Below are positions 31,836-42,846 of a DNA stretch of 64,000 nucleotides, one piece after another. The notes under the pieces are model-generated. The model ran no database searches, was not told the DNA's origin, and worked only from the letters and a program-made list of their open reading frames with translations. This DNA is from Hemileia vastatrix (lineage: Eukaryota > Basidiomycota > Pucciniomycetes > Pucciniales > Zaghouaniaceae), in the NCBI GenBank assembly GCA_030280995.1, contig JASXTE010000014.1:21303650-21367649 (forward strand), given 5' to 3'. The stretch's first letter is position 1. The number at the start of each line of letters is the position of its first letter. Made by a program: the position numbers and the translations under genes.

Positions 31836-33675
31836 CAATCATTCCATGTATAATGAATGTTATGTTATAGAACAGATTCTTACCACATCAAGGCTACATT
31901 GGAAAGTAAAGTAATTAGCTTAGAAACAATTTCCTCATAAGGTAGTTTATAAGATCTCTTTAAATTATAGATTCTTTGGATAAATTGTTGCCAATCATAT
32001 GAAGAATCACCATCAAAGGTAGGATATTGTTCCAATTTAGGCCAATTTTTCTGACTACTGGGATGGTCCATCCTTTGGGTTGAATTATTTATCATTAATA
32101 ATTCCTGAAGTTTAGCCAGGTGTTCAGAAATTTCATTATTTACAGAACCAGCTGGTACATGACCATCACAAGATTTTTTGCTAGTAGCAAAAAATTTTAC
32201 AGACTCATTGTCAGTTTGTTTAATGGCTGAAATATGATGAAGAAAAGTGGAACTCTTTTCAAGTTTTTTTCCTTTATTTTTATGCAGCTTATGGGCAGAA
32301 TTCTCATTTATACCATAATTACTGATGGTTAAGGTTGAAAATTTTTCCTGAAGGTCAGCCACATAGTTTCTTATCCTTGAAATTTCAGACATCTGGTCAT
32401 TTACTTTGCAAGAGATAAAACATTTCTGTCCTCAGAAACTGTGTGTTTGGCACTCAGTGCATGTAAATCATTTTTTAGGTTTTTAAACTCATTTTGTAGA
32501 GATTTAATTTCACTTTTTAATGAATAATTTTCCTCAATAAGGGGTTTCAATTTACTCAAGGTTTTATGTAGATTGATATTCTTATCTGAGATAGATCTAT
32601 GGTCACTCCTTATTTTTTTTCTGGTTAAGGACAATATTCAAGGTTTCTTTGATTTTAAAATAAGCTGTATCTTGTACAGAAGAACTTACTTTACAATGCA
32701 AGTGCAAATTATTTAATCTATCACTCTCATGTATTAACACATCTCTTAATTTTTTGTCTTTTACAGTATCAAATCAAGGATATCTTTCAATATTTATTCA
32801 GAAGTTCTCTCAATTAAAGTGTAGACTTCAGGGGAAAATAAATCATTCTTAATTGAAAGAAAAGGATTAATTAAAGAAGTAGAAGTCAAATGTAAAGGTT
32901 CATCAAATGATAATTTTCTAATTACATCATTGGGGCTACTCATCAAAGGAAGTTTTCTTTTAAAGGGTTTAACTGTTCTTTCACCAGGATTCACAATATT
33001 ACCCAAAGAAGATTTGTTATTATATATACCAACATTTTTATCAAACAAATTACTCACCATGGCAAGGGAGGAAACTTCCCCTGTTCTTTCTTTCTTCTTC
33101 CTCCCTGATAAGGATGGTGCTGAGGAGATGGATGGTAGGTTGGTGTCCTGGATGGGCCAGGGTGTTGAGCTTTTGGTTGCTGAACATTCTGTTGGTAATG
33201 GCTCATCAAGTAATCCAATTTCCACTGCTCCACCTGCAGAGTGCTTTGATTTTGCGTGAAGGAGCTGGGTACTTGATTGGGCTGAGTTTGAGGCTGAGGC
33301 TGGGAGGCTGGGAAATGTGGAGTTTGAGCCTGTTTGGAATTTAATAATTCCTGAATCTTCTGCCAGAGTGTGTTTACTCTTGCCTTGTACTTCACACTTT
33401 CTGCTCTTAGCTCTTTGATGTGACTGGACAGGCTGTTTACTTGTTGAGTCAGTGGTATCTTTTTTATTTTTACACCTTTGAGTTGATTTTCCTGATTTAT
33501 TAGAGGTTATACTTCTTTTAGAGGTGTTTGGTGAGGGGAGTTTGCCACTTCTCCTGCCATTTCCAAATCCTGAAGGTTTTTTGTCAGCTAAATAATTTTT
33601 TTGAGTTAATTTAGTAGAACCTACAGATTCAGTGTCACCATCCACTTCAATCTCATCCACATGTAAGTTATCCAT
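31836..33675 (-). pseudogene. gag: Gypsy D gag, 3' truncated
   Basis: ATG at 33675 (MDNLHVDE). The N-terminal part is Ser/Lys-rich (32794-33675), followed after a frame break near 32790 by coiled coil (32401-32634) and a capsid-like block (SSYDWQQFIQRIYNL near 32000). It stops at the E junction at 31836, before any zinc knuckle. About 80% identical to E by eye over the shared part. It provides the empty-site comparison for Harbinger. Confidence 0.82.
33054..33395 (-). CDS. Overlapping +1-frame ORF in Gypsy D gag
   Basis: +1 to gag and open from about 33480. It encodes IKKIPLTQQVNSLSSHIKEL, then KARVNTLWQKIQELL, a Pro/Gln-rich linker, VEQWKLDYLMSHYQQ, HHPYQGGRRKK, and ends PLPW-stop at 33054. 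Over 44 aligned codons with the B copy I count 24 identities in this frame against 15 in the gag frame. The stop comes from TGG-TGA-GTA, again a G|GTGAGT donor-like site. Confidence 0.55.
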   Translation of the reverse strand: MKYKARVNTLWQKIQELLNSKQAQTPHFPASQPQPQTQPNQVPSSFTQNQSTLQVEQWKLDYLMSHYQQNVQQPKAQHPGPSRTPTYHPSPQHHPYQGGRRKKEQGKFPPLPW

Positions 33676-34320
33676 GCTGTTAGCCAAACTACTGGAAATT
33701 TAAACTGTGAAAAAATAATCAAAATTATATTAATGATTCAGATTATTAATTTCAAAAAAAAACATAATTTATTGAATTTTTAACAATTTTTTTTTTTAAT
33801 TTTTATCAAAAATCAATTAATTAACCAAAAAATGTAACACAAATAAATGTAATTACAATTATTTTTATTAAAAAATTAAAATGGGACCAACCAAGAAAGG
33901 TTTATAAGTCAACCAAAATAATTAATACCAAAATTAATATATTGGCAATATTGGGACTATGTACTTAGTACTACTATGGTCAACCAATAAACAAAAAGAA
34001 ATAATAAAATTAATTTAATAAATTATTAAAATTAAATTGTCTTCTAGGACTAAGAGTCTTAATCTATTATGGTCAACTAGGAAAAAAAAATTAAAAAATA
34101 ATGATTACTTACACTCAGTGAATCAGCAATTATGCCACAAACACTGTTATTGCAGTAAAAATATAATAATATGAGTGGGAGGTGCAAAGGTTAACTTACT
34201 ATAGTAATCAAAAATCACTTCAAAATAATATATGATTTAATTTAATATAAACCTAAATGATTGAACCCAAGTTTGAAACACGGTGGTGGCAAAAATTTTA
34301 CTTTTTGATGGGTTGGTCCG
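33676..34320 (-). ncRNA. Gypsy D leader with three UU-bulge hairpins
   Basis: No gene. Three hairpins on the minus strand: 33882-33915 (UGG/CCA outer, GAC/GUC inner), 33950-33988 (AUUGG/CCAAU) and 34044-34080 (CUAG/CUAG), each with UU on the 5' side between outer and inner stem. The leader breaks off near 34320 without reaching a PBS or LTR. Confidence 0.6.
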
Positions 34321-34323
34321 TAT

Positions 34324-35251
34324 ATGACAGATTGCAATAATTATTACAATTTTTTTCCTGGATGTAGTATTTATAAATCAAAAGGTGTCTTAATACCTAA
34401 TGTTCTTGTGCAGACTTTTGAAATTCATGAGCTCAAAGAACTAGATATGTTAGAAACTATGGTGCAATGCATTAAGGATCTTTCTTACTGTGAACATAAA
34501 ATTACAAATAATGGTCATCATCAAAGAGCTGGTGGTTTTGGAAAAATGTTTTGTGGTGGCTTTTTTTTAGATAGCAATAAATCTTTATGTAATTGTAAGT
34601 ATCACTTTTTTTAATTTAAATACTTAATTTTTCAATGCTTTTCCTTGCAGATGAATACACTGATTATATTGTAAAAACAGATGAATATAAAAAACAAATG
34701 AAGAGGATTGCAATGTACTTTGAATATTTTTTTTAAAAAATATAATATGTAAAGTACAACAAGGCAACTAATCTTTGTGCAAAACTTGGTATTCCTTGAT
34801 TTTGAAAAGTTTCTAGTGAAGAAGAGTGTGTACCATTTTCTAGTAATTTAACTTGGGCATCTGGAGAAAATGGTAATGGGTTCTCCAATGAGGCTCATCA
34901 TGATAAGGATGAAAGTGAGTATACTTTAGGAATATTTTTTCCTAAAGATACAGAAAACAATAACATTTATATGAAGTACAATAAACCCAACCACAACAAA
35001 CAGGTGAAGAACTTATGTTCCCCGAAATTCAAAGTAAAATCAACTTTGAAGCAACTAATGGAATAACATTGACATTATGGCCTACCAATCAACTGAGGCA
35101 TTTTACCTCAAGATGTCACAAAATTCCTGCCTTGACAAGGATAGGTTCTTCTATTCAAATCAGCACTAGACTTTTTCATGCTATAGAAAAGCTTAATGTT
35201 TTTGATATTGATATTTCAGAATACTTGGAAATTATAAGAAGAAAAATATAG
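34324..35251 (+). pseudogene. Degenerate Tet-like 2OG-Fe(II) oxygenase fragment
   Basis: Exon-like frame 34324-34593, then a clear intron (GTAAGT...TTGCAG, 34594-34650) and further coding segments with stops and frameshifts. Near 34885-34930 the reading FSNEAHHDKDESEYTLGIFF contains an H-x-D iron-binding-type motif. Near 35050-35200 a segment ending RIGSSIQIS resembles the end of this family as seen in rust fungi. The family call rests on recalled motif style. 35252-36350 holds nothing I can support. Confidence 0.45.
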
Positions 35252-36353
35252 GTTTGAATATTTGATTAGTGCTTTGAGAAATGTTTTGAAAAGAGATGAC
35301 TTAATAGAGGAAGAAATAGAATCAGAAAAGTATTATTTATCTAATGTTAAGACAAATCTAAAAAATTTAGATATTTAAATATCAAAAATTATATCATATA
35401 TACACAACTTAATGCAAAATTAAACATGTTAAATACTGGGAGTAGCTGTAACATTTTCAGTTGTGATGATTATAGTATTATCTAATTGTTTTATTTGTGA
35501 AATAGAATAATTTTTTTTTCATAATATTATAAGAAAATTTGATTTACTTTTGTGGAAATATATAAGTTGTGAAATCTTTAAATGTCATTTTTATTAAATT
35601 GGTAGCAAAGGTTCTAAAATAAAAAAACTATAATAAAGAATTTGAAATATATTAGCCATAGAAATGTGCTTTTAGTGCTACCAAATTAACTGTATAGTAT
35701 TTTAGGTCAAACAGGCTTATTAATAAAAAAGTTAATAATAAAGAGTTGATGAAAGAATTTGAATCAATAATAGATTAAATTGTATTTTTTTAAGAATACA
35801 CTCATTTAATTATTTAAATTTTTCTATTTCTGATTAAAAATGTTACAATTAATAAAAAAAATTGTAAAAATTAATAGATTATTCAATATTAAAGGTAAAG
35901 TAACAAAACTAGAGCAGTTATCATATTTTTATAAAAACAATAAGATATTTAAGAATTTGATACAAGTATTTGAAATCATATAAGTAGATTTTGAATCCTT
36001 TTTTTATGCTGGACTTAAAATAATATTTTTTAATAATTAATTTAAAAAATCATGTCAAAGGTTTCTTAATAAATTTCAAAGATGGTCACATTTTTGATGT
36101 ATTTGAAGGAAAATAACTTGAATTATACAAGATAAATCATATACACAGAACTTTATCTATCTACATGTTGGATTATTAATTTATTGAAAAGTTATGTTTA
36201 GCAAAAAAAGTTGATACTGGCTGAATGGAGCTCTAGTGATTAATAAAATCTGCAGAAATATCCCTGGCAATTCCCAGAGGACTTGGGGTATCAAATTTTA
36301 AAGGAAATGGATCACACTTGTCCATAAAAGGTTTTTTTAATGTTAAATTATAG

Positions 36354-38800
36354 TTATTTAATTTTTTTCAAATTATTTCTTCCATCAAATGATTTTTTTT
36401 CATGTAAATTAAGAAACTTAATTTCTGATATCACCTCCAAGCCATCAGCTGCTGAAGCCAATCTATGATTTTGAGAGCTCAGAAATAAACCACGGACACA
36501 ATTGATTATATAGAATGTGAAAAATTGATATTGGTGGTGGGAGTATTCAGAATTTATCTTATTTAGCGCAGCCTTTTGTTTCTGGTTCATTATAGTCAGT
36601 TTTGTATTTTCCTTTTTCTGAATTGATTGTTGAGCTTTGCTAGTCTTGCCACTTGATATTGTTTCAGCACAATATTTTCATTGAAGAATGATAATTGACA
36701 TCATTATATCAATGATAATATTGATGATTTGAAGAAGAGTTGAAACTGATATATCACAGGTTTGAAGTGCAGTGGGACAACTTCTAAGCCATCAGGAATT
36801 AGACTCTTCAGATTTGAAAGGTGAGCTAGAAGCTTAAGAACACATTTAATTGGACAATCTGAGTTAATATTTTGATGTGATTGAAGCTGGCTGAATTCAT
36901 GTGCGGTCAGATAAAGTGAAGATGATATAAGAGATACACATGATGAACAGCAGTGATCACTTGGGATCATTAATCTCATGAGAATTTGGATAAGATTGGA
37001 TTTGGGGTGATCCGTTTTCTTTGTTGAGAAAAGAATTTCAGTATTTAAACCATCAGGATCACATAAACTTCAATTTCTTGGAAATCAATATTATTGAGTA
37101 CTCATAGATGTGAGCTATCAATCTCTAAGAAATTATTTGCTACAAAAGGAAGAAAAATAAGTAAAAGAAAAAAGTTAAGACTAAAAATTATGTCAACTTA
37201 CATAACTCAGTAAGTTTTTAGAACCAATCATCTCCACAAGATTATTCCCAATGAAAAGTAAACATTGGAATTTTTAAAATGGGTTCTCAGGAAGAAGTAG
37301 AAGAGCGTAATTTGAGAAAGGTAAAAATCTCCAACCACGACCTAAGGACCTTTTCTGTGCTGATTCTACCTTTATAAAATTTATGAATTTTACAGAATTC
37401 CTCCTGAAAATCAGAGTCTTTTACAACTGAGGGTGAATAAGTTAGAGGTTTGTTTGATATCTTTATTGGATTTGATTTCATTGGTAGAGAAGCTTTCAAA
37501 GAGGTCAAAGTAGGTAATTTGGGAGGTGATGGGTATTGCTTCTTAGAAATGAAGGAATTCGGTGATGAGCTGTTTGAATCATCATCTTTATCAAACATAT
37601 TGTCATGTCTTGAAGATGATTTTAAAAATTGCTTTATTTGATGAGCAAGCATAGCTTATTATTCTGACAGCTCATCATTACTATTTTCATTGCTCTTTTC
37701 ATCATCTTCATCAGAGAGAGGGCATTTATGGATTGAACAATCTACAGAAGGTGAGTTTCTGGTACAAAATATCAAAAGAAAGAGCAAAAGTACAATATGT
37801 AAGAAAAAAAGAGATATGTGATAGAATTTTAAAGATAAATAATAGCAATAAAACAAAAGAAACAAGAATATACTCATTACCAAAGCCTTTGTTTTTTTTT
37901 GAGATTTATTGTTTGATAAATCAGAAAAATTATTAGCAGAAGCCAGTTTAATATGTCAAACAAAAGAAGAGCCTTGGGATAATTTCTTTTTCTTCGAGCG
38001 GATAACAGGTGTTTCAAGATTTTCTTAGAAGTTGAAGCATGAGTTGAAGCTGATGGTTCATCTGTCTCATCATCATCCCTAATGACAATGACTTCATCAG
38101 AAAAAATAATACCCTCCTTGTAAGCTACAAATATATATGAAGAAAAAAATATTAATAATCTTATCAACTAATTTAAAAGGAGACAAAAAAAGTGAAGAAC
38201 ACCATAAAATATGGGGGGCGGACTTGCTAGTGAGTCTGCAACCTTGGACCCAAACTCACGACAGATTGAATACACATTGAGCTATTGATAAAGGAACCAT
38301 ACAATCAGGGATGAACAACACTCAGCAGAACAGTTTTAGGTGGGTGTTCAGGTAGAGTTCAGTATGAGTTCAGTCTGAGTTTCATCTGAGTTCCATCTGA
38401 GTTTAGGTTGAGGACTTGCTAGAAAGTCCACCCCCTATATTGCATAGTTGAACATACATTTTTCAAGGCTTTTCACATATTGGAGTAAGTTGTTACAAGG
38501 TTTAGATAAATATGAAGGAGAAGGATTATTGTAAAGTATCTTGACAAGCTCTTCCATTTTATGTCTAGCCAATTCAAGTAAATTGCGATACTGAACTCTG
38601 GTTATTTTCTGCCTCTCATAGCCAAGTACAGGAGGGTTAGGTTCCATGCCATGTGGCAGACATGGTGCAAGCTCAAAAGCATCAAAGAAAATATCAATCA
38701 GAGAGTGGCATGGAAAATATTTGGGCAATGGAAAATCAATTTTTTGAAAAAAAAAGATATAGAACATAAGTGAAATATATACATTAAGAGAAAGGAACAT
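36354..38800 (-). pseudogene. Unrecognised broken multi-exon gene
   Basis: Several minus-strand coding-like segments: 38750-38440 (LPKYFPCHSLIDIFFDAFEL and a following charged helix), 38130-37980 (acidic, then KKILKHLLSARRKR), 37730-37660 (acidic, serine-rich), 37640-37287 (Ser/Pro/Lys-rich, then KVLRSWLEIFTFLKLR) and 36980-36354 (leucine-rich, with DGLEV occurring twice). A small inverted-repeat element at 38210 interrupts it. Splice sites are not clear enough to build a model. I do not recognise a family. Confidence 0.3.
38210..38439. mobile_element. Small inverted-repeat element (MITE-like), about 230 bp
   Basis: Ends match as inverted repeats over about 30 bp (TATGGGGGGCGGACTTGCTAG and TATAGGGGGTGGACTTTCTAG read inward). 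The interior carries repeated TCTGAGTTCCATCTGAGTTT-type motifs shared with 28861-28900. No coding capacity. Target duplication is ambiguous (TA at most). Confidence 0.7.
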
Positions 38801-39879
38801 GATTCACATACAAAGTGGAGGTGTAGGATTTTAAATACTAGACATATTGATCAATGAATATTAAAAAAAAAAATTGATATCAAAAAATTATGATGTAATA
38901 TGATGAATAATTATTAGAAACTCTACTCTAGAAAATTGAAGTTGATAATTTAATAGGATAAAAAATTAAATAAGATTAAGATTAAAGTGAGGATGAAAGA
39001 AACAGAAAACATAAAAAGGTGAATTATATATTATTTGATCCTTTTTTAACATGTATTATTCATAGTGGGGTAAACTGAGTAACATTCTAAATCACAATCT
39101 GTTTTTATTGAAGCAAAATTTGATGTAGCTAACAGAAAATACTAGGAACTCTTTGGGTACTTTTAGTGTGAAAAACAAATAATAAAAAATGTACATCCCA
39201 TATGTAAATTGCCACAGGTAAATATAAAAGTTTTTAAATTAGAATTTACTCCTAGACAATGGAGATACACTTAATTAGTATATTTTATGAAAACAAATGA
39301 TAATGCTTTATAAATATTTGTTAAATTTACTTTCAGATGACAATGAGAGATTCAGGAATATACTGATATGACTCACCAAAAAAGAAATGAATTATAAATA
39401 TAAAATTGGTAACATTAGAATTTAAGATAAGAGTTTGTTTTTTAAGTGACAGGAGGAGTGTTGGGCTAAGGTGTGGACCCAGTGACTAAACCATTGATAA
39501 ATTTGGATACAAATAAGGGAAAAAGAAATTGAATAGTTTTATTTTACAATATATCTTAGTCTGCACAAGATATTGCATTGTTGTCCCTAATTATACCAAT
39601 ATTGTTACTTTTCAAAAGTTATAGGACTAATAAGATGATAAAATATTATTATGAATCACCCAATGAAATACATTAAGAAACATTTAAAATTATTAAATTA
39701 TTAATATTCAATTTGAGATTTGGATTAGCCAATTTTTCACCACTTACCACAGTTTTGATTAATATAATAAAACTTGAAAAGAATTGTTGAGATAACCTAG
39801 AAATGGGTTCAAGAAAATGATGAAACATATGACTTGAGACTTAACTCATACACTATTGATAAACTTCATGGATTTTCAT
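38801..39879. other. AT-rich sequence with no recognisable feature
   Basis: I see no ORF, LTR end, inverted repeat or tandem array here. Confidence 0.5.
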
Positions 39880-41000
39880 TAATTTATATCAAAATTAATT
39901 TTGAGACTGGTATATTGAATTTTAGCTATGACCAAGTACTGTAAGTGCCATTGTTTGTATTCAATATATTGGTGTTGAAATTAATTTTGATAGAAATTAA
40001 CAAGTATCATATGGCACCATGCATGATACCCTGACAGAAACCACAAAATTTATGAGGCAAAGAACCTCATAATTACAATTGAAATTTATGTAGACCCCTG
40101 CATATTGAATACAAGCCATGCCACATGAACTACACAGACATAGATAAAATTCAAGATGCATGGCTTAAAATTAATTTTGATCAAAAATAACCAAGTCATT
40201 AAAAATAAATTTTATTATGGTGTACTTGATCAAACCAGTTAATCCAACTGCTTAGCTTACCTATACTTATTGTAATTTTATGCGTTGTCCAAGTCCATAT
40301 TAATTTCAATCAAAATTAATGTTGATTAATACATAGTGAATACATGCTATGCCACTTACACTTTCCAGGAATAGCTACCAATAAATATTCCAGTATCAAA
40401 ATTTAATTTTGATCGAAATTAATGAGCATGATAATCATGAATTTCTGGATTCAACTGCTTATCTTTATGCATGGTGCCTTGCCAACATTAATTTTGATCG
40501 AAATTTCTTTTGATACTGGAATAATGCATGTAGCTATGCCTGGAAAGTGTAAGTGGCATAGTGTGTATTCATTATGTATTGGTCAACATTGATTTCAATC
40601 AAATTTAATATTGACATTTGCATATTGAACCCAAGGAAGAAAACGACCTAAAAGATTCTTCATAAAACTGCCCATTAATTTCAATCAAAATTAAAGCTGA
40701 CCATATACATTTTGAATAGTAGTTATATCTGGTCTGAATAAGTGGAGATAGCTTAAATTCAATATGTATTGGTCAACAATAATTTTGATTATGAAATTTT
40801 TCAGTCAGTTAGTTGTTTCAATGCATAATGGCATGCCAACATTAATTTTGATCAAAATTAATGTTGAAATGATATAATACTTTTTTCATGAAATTTAAAG
40901 GACAGAATGTATTCTTAAGTATTGAAATTTACTACACATGTTGAGGTTAAATATAATATTTACATTTAACATTAATTTCTATAAAAATTAATGTTGACCA
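39880..41000. repeat. Palindrome-rich repeat field, about 100-bp spacing
   Basis: About eleven copies of a palindromic core (ATTAATTTTGATC and its mirror) near 39890, 39980, 40170, 40310, 40400, 40480, 40590, 40680, 40780, 40850 and 40980. The best, 40837-40866, is a perfect 30-bp palindrome. Between cores, TGCCACTTAC / GTAAGTGGCA and AATACA-type phrases recur in both orientations. No gene. Confidence 0.7.
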
Positions 41001-41069
41001 ATACATAATTAGTAAATATGCCTGGCTAGTGTAAGTGGAATAGCTTTTATTCAATCTTCATTTGGCAAC

Positions 41070-41875
41070 TGTCAGCCAGGCTACTAGACTTACCCAGTGA
41101 AATAATTAATTATTTACTGGATGAAGCCGCACCTTATCATTTTAATTATTATTTAATTATAATTTAGTTACATTAAAATTAGTTATAATAAATTAACTAA
41201 TTACAGAATGATAAAATTAAATAAATAAATAAAATTAAAATATAAAATTGTCCCTTATATTTTTCTCTAACACAGTGCTCATTTGACAGGTTGGAAAAAA
41301 GAAAAATTTAAATTAAAAAATAGATATTAAGTTAAAATAAAATTTTAATATTCAAATAATATTAAATATATACAAAAAATTCAAATTTCTTATTTAGAAT
41401 TGACTTCTACAGTAAATATTAAATAAATTGATGTATTTTCTGACATAATTTGTAAATACATCTGTTTGACGCCTTCTTTTTAGAATAACTTTATTATTTG
41501 AAATACTCCTTCTGGAATATTCTTTTCTCTCTCTCATACTACTGTTTTTAGAATTTGATTGCCGTGCTTTGTCTCTCCTTTGCCTATACAAGGCCCCTAT
41601 TTTTGTTGTCTTTTAATCATTCCTTTACTACATCACTTTATTACAACAATAACAAAACAAAAACTTATTCTTATCATCTATACCATTAGTATTTACAATA
41701 CGTAACTCTAATATATAATTTATATCAATATTTTAATCATACCTCTTTTAATTGAGTAAAATAATCATTCTTGATTTAAGAGATACGTACAAATTTGTTG
41801 AGAGTCCATTTAAACCTTTAAGATCCTCATAAAAACTTCATACCAAGACTTCTAGACCAAAAGCCTACCTTGACA
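41070..41875 (+). repeat. Gypsy B2 5' LTR
   Basis: TGTCAGCCAGGCTACTAGAC to CCTTGACA, 806 bp. TATA-like TGCCTATACAAGGCCCC near 41582. Followed directly by ATTGGGATCCTTTCC, the PBS region. Confidence 0.88.
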
Positions 41876-42846
41876 ATTGGGATCCTTTCCAAAATATCGA
41901 TGGCGCAACGTTACTTGAGGCGTAATCAAGGGGACCATCGGCATTCAAGTACCTGTAAAGGACGAGAGAAGGCGAGAAAACGACAAACGTCATACGTCAC
42001 GTGACAATAGTTTTTGCTGCAAACGGGAATCGAACCATGCTCCAAAACTTAGGTTCATATACTGACTAAACATCGTATATATCGTGTTAATTATTGTTAT
42101 TACTATTTGTGGGTTACTCTTCACTCTTCATTTGCTACGTATTTCCATTTACTCACCACTCTGTAAGTGGCATTAATTTGCTCATTTTGCAGGGGGAGGT
42201 GTCTGGTAATTTGGAATTTAATTTTATTATTATATTTTTTTTTATTTTTCCTGGTTGACCATAATAGAGCAATAACTGTTCTTAGTCCCAGAAGTAATAA
42301 AATAATTATATTTTAATATTAATTATTATCATTTTTCAGTTGACAATTGTCCTGATTAATTTAAATTTTAATTTTTCCAGTTGACAAATTGTCCTGACAA
42401 TAATATTTTAAATTAATAAATAATATTAAATTACTTAAGTTGACTTTGAGTCCTGGTAGTTCAAGAAATTTTTTAATTAATAAAAATCATATTTAATTAC
42501 TTCAGTTGACATTAAGTCCTGGTAGTTAAGTTATCAGTTTAATAATATTTTGTTAAATTAATAAAGTTTCATATTTTTCTTCAATTGACAATAAGTCCTG
42601 GTAATAAATTATTTGATTTGAATCCTGAAAATAAATAATTATTAATAAAAATTTTAATTTATTTCTACAGTTGATTATATTATAATCCTGGTTTTAATTT
42701 TTTTTACTTATAAATTAATTTTATTTAAGTTGATTTTTTATCCTAAAAAGATTTTTTTTTATTTTTATTTTATTTCTGTTAAATAAAAATTAAAAATAAA
42801 AGACTAATTAATTTGTCTTATTTTTTCATTTCAGTTAAATCTTAAA
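41876..42846 (+). ncRNA. Gypsy B leader with nine UU-bulge hairpins
   Basis: No gene. GTCACGTGAC palindrome at 41996-42005. Hairpins at 42251-42291 (CUGG/CCAG), 42337-42354, 42378-42396, near 42437, 42503-42521 (all CAG/CUG or near), near 42583 and 42612, 42669-42691 (CAG/CUG with inner GAU/AUC) and 42728-42746 (inner GAU/AUC). Each has the pattern outer stem, UU, GAY, loop, RUC, C, outer stem. Confidence 0.65.

Noticed and set aside
42010..42060. A functional tRNA gene in the B leader
   Set aside because: B-box match only; the T-stem does not pair and no full cloverleaf can be drawn.
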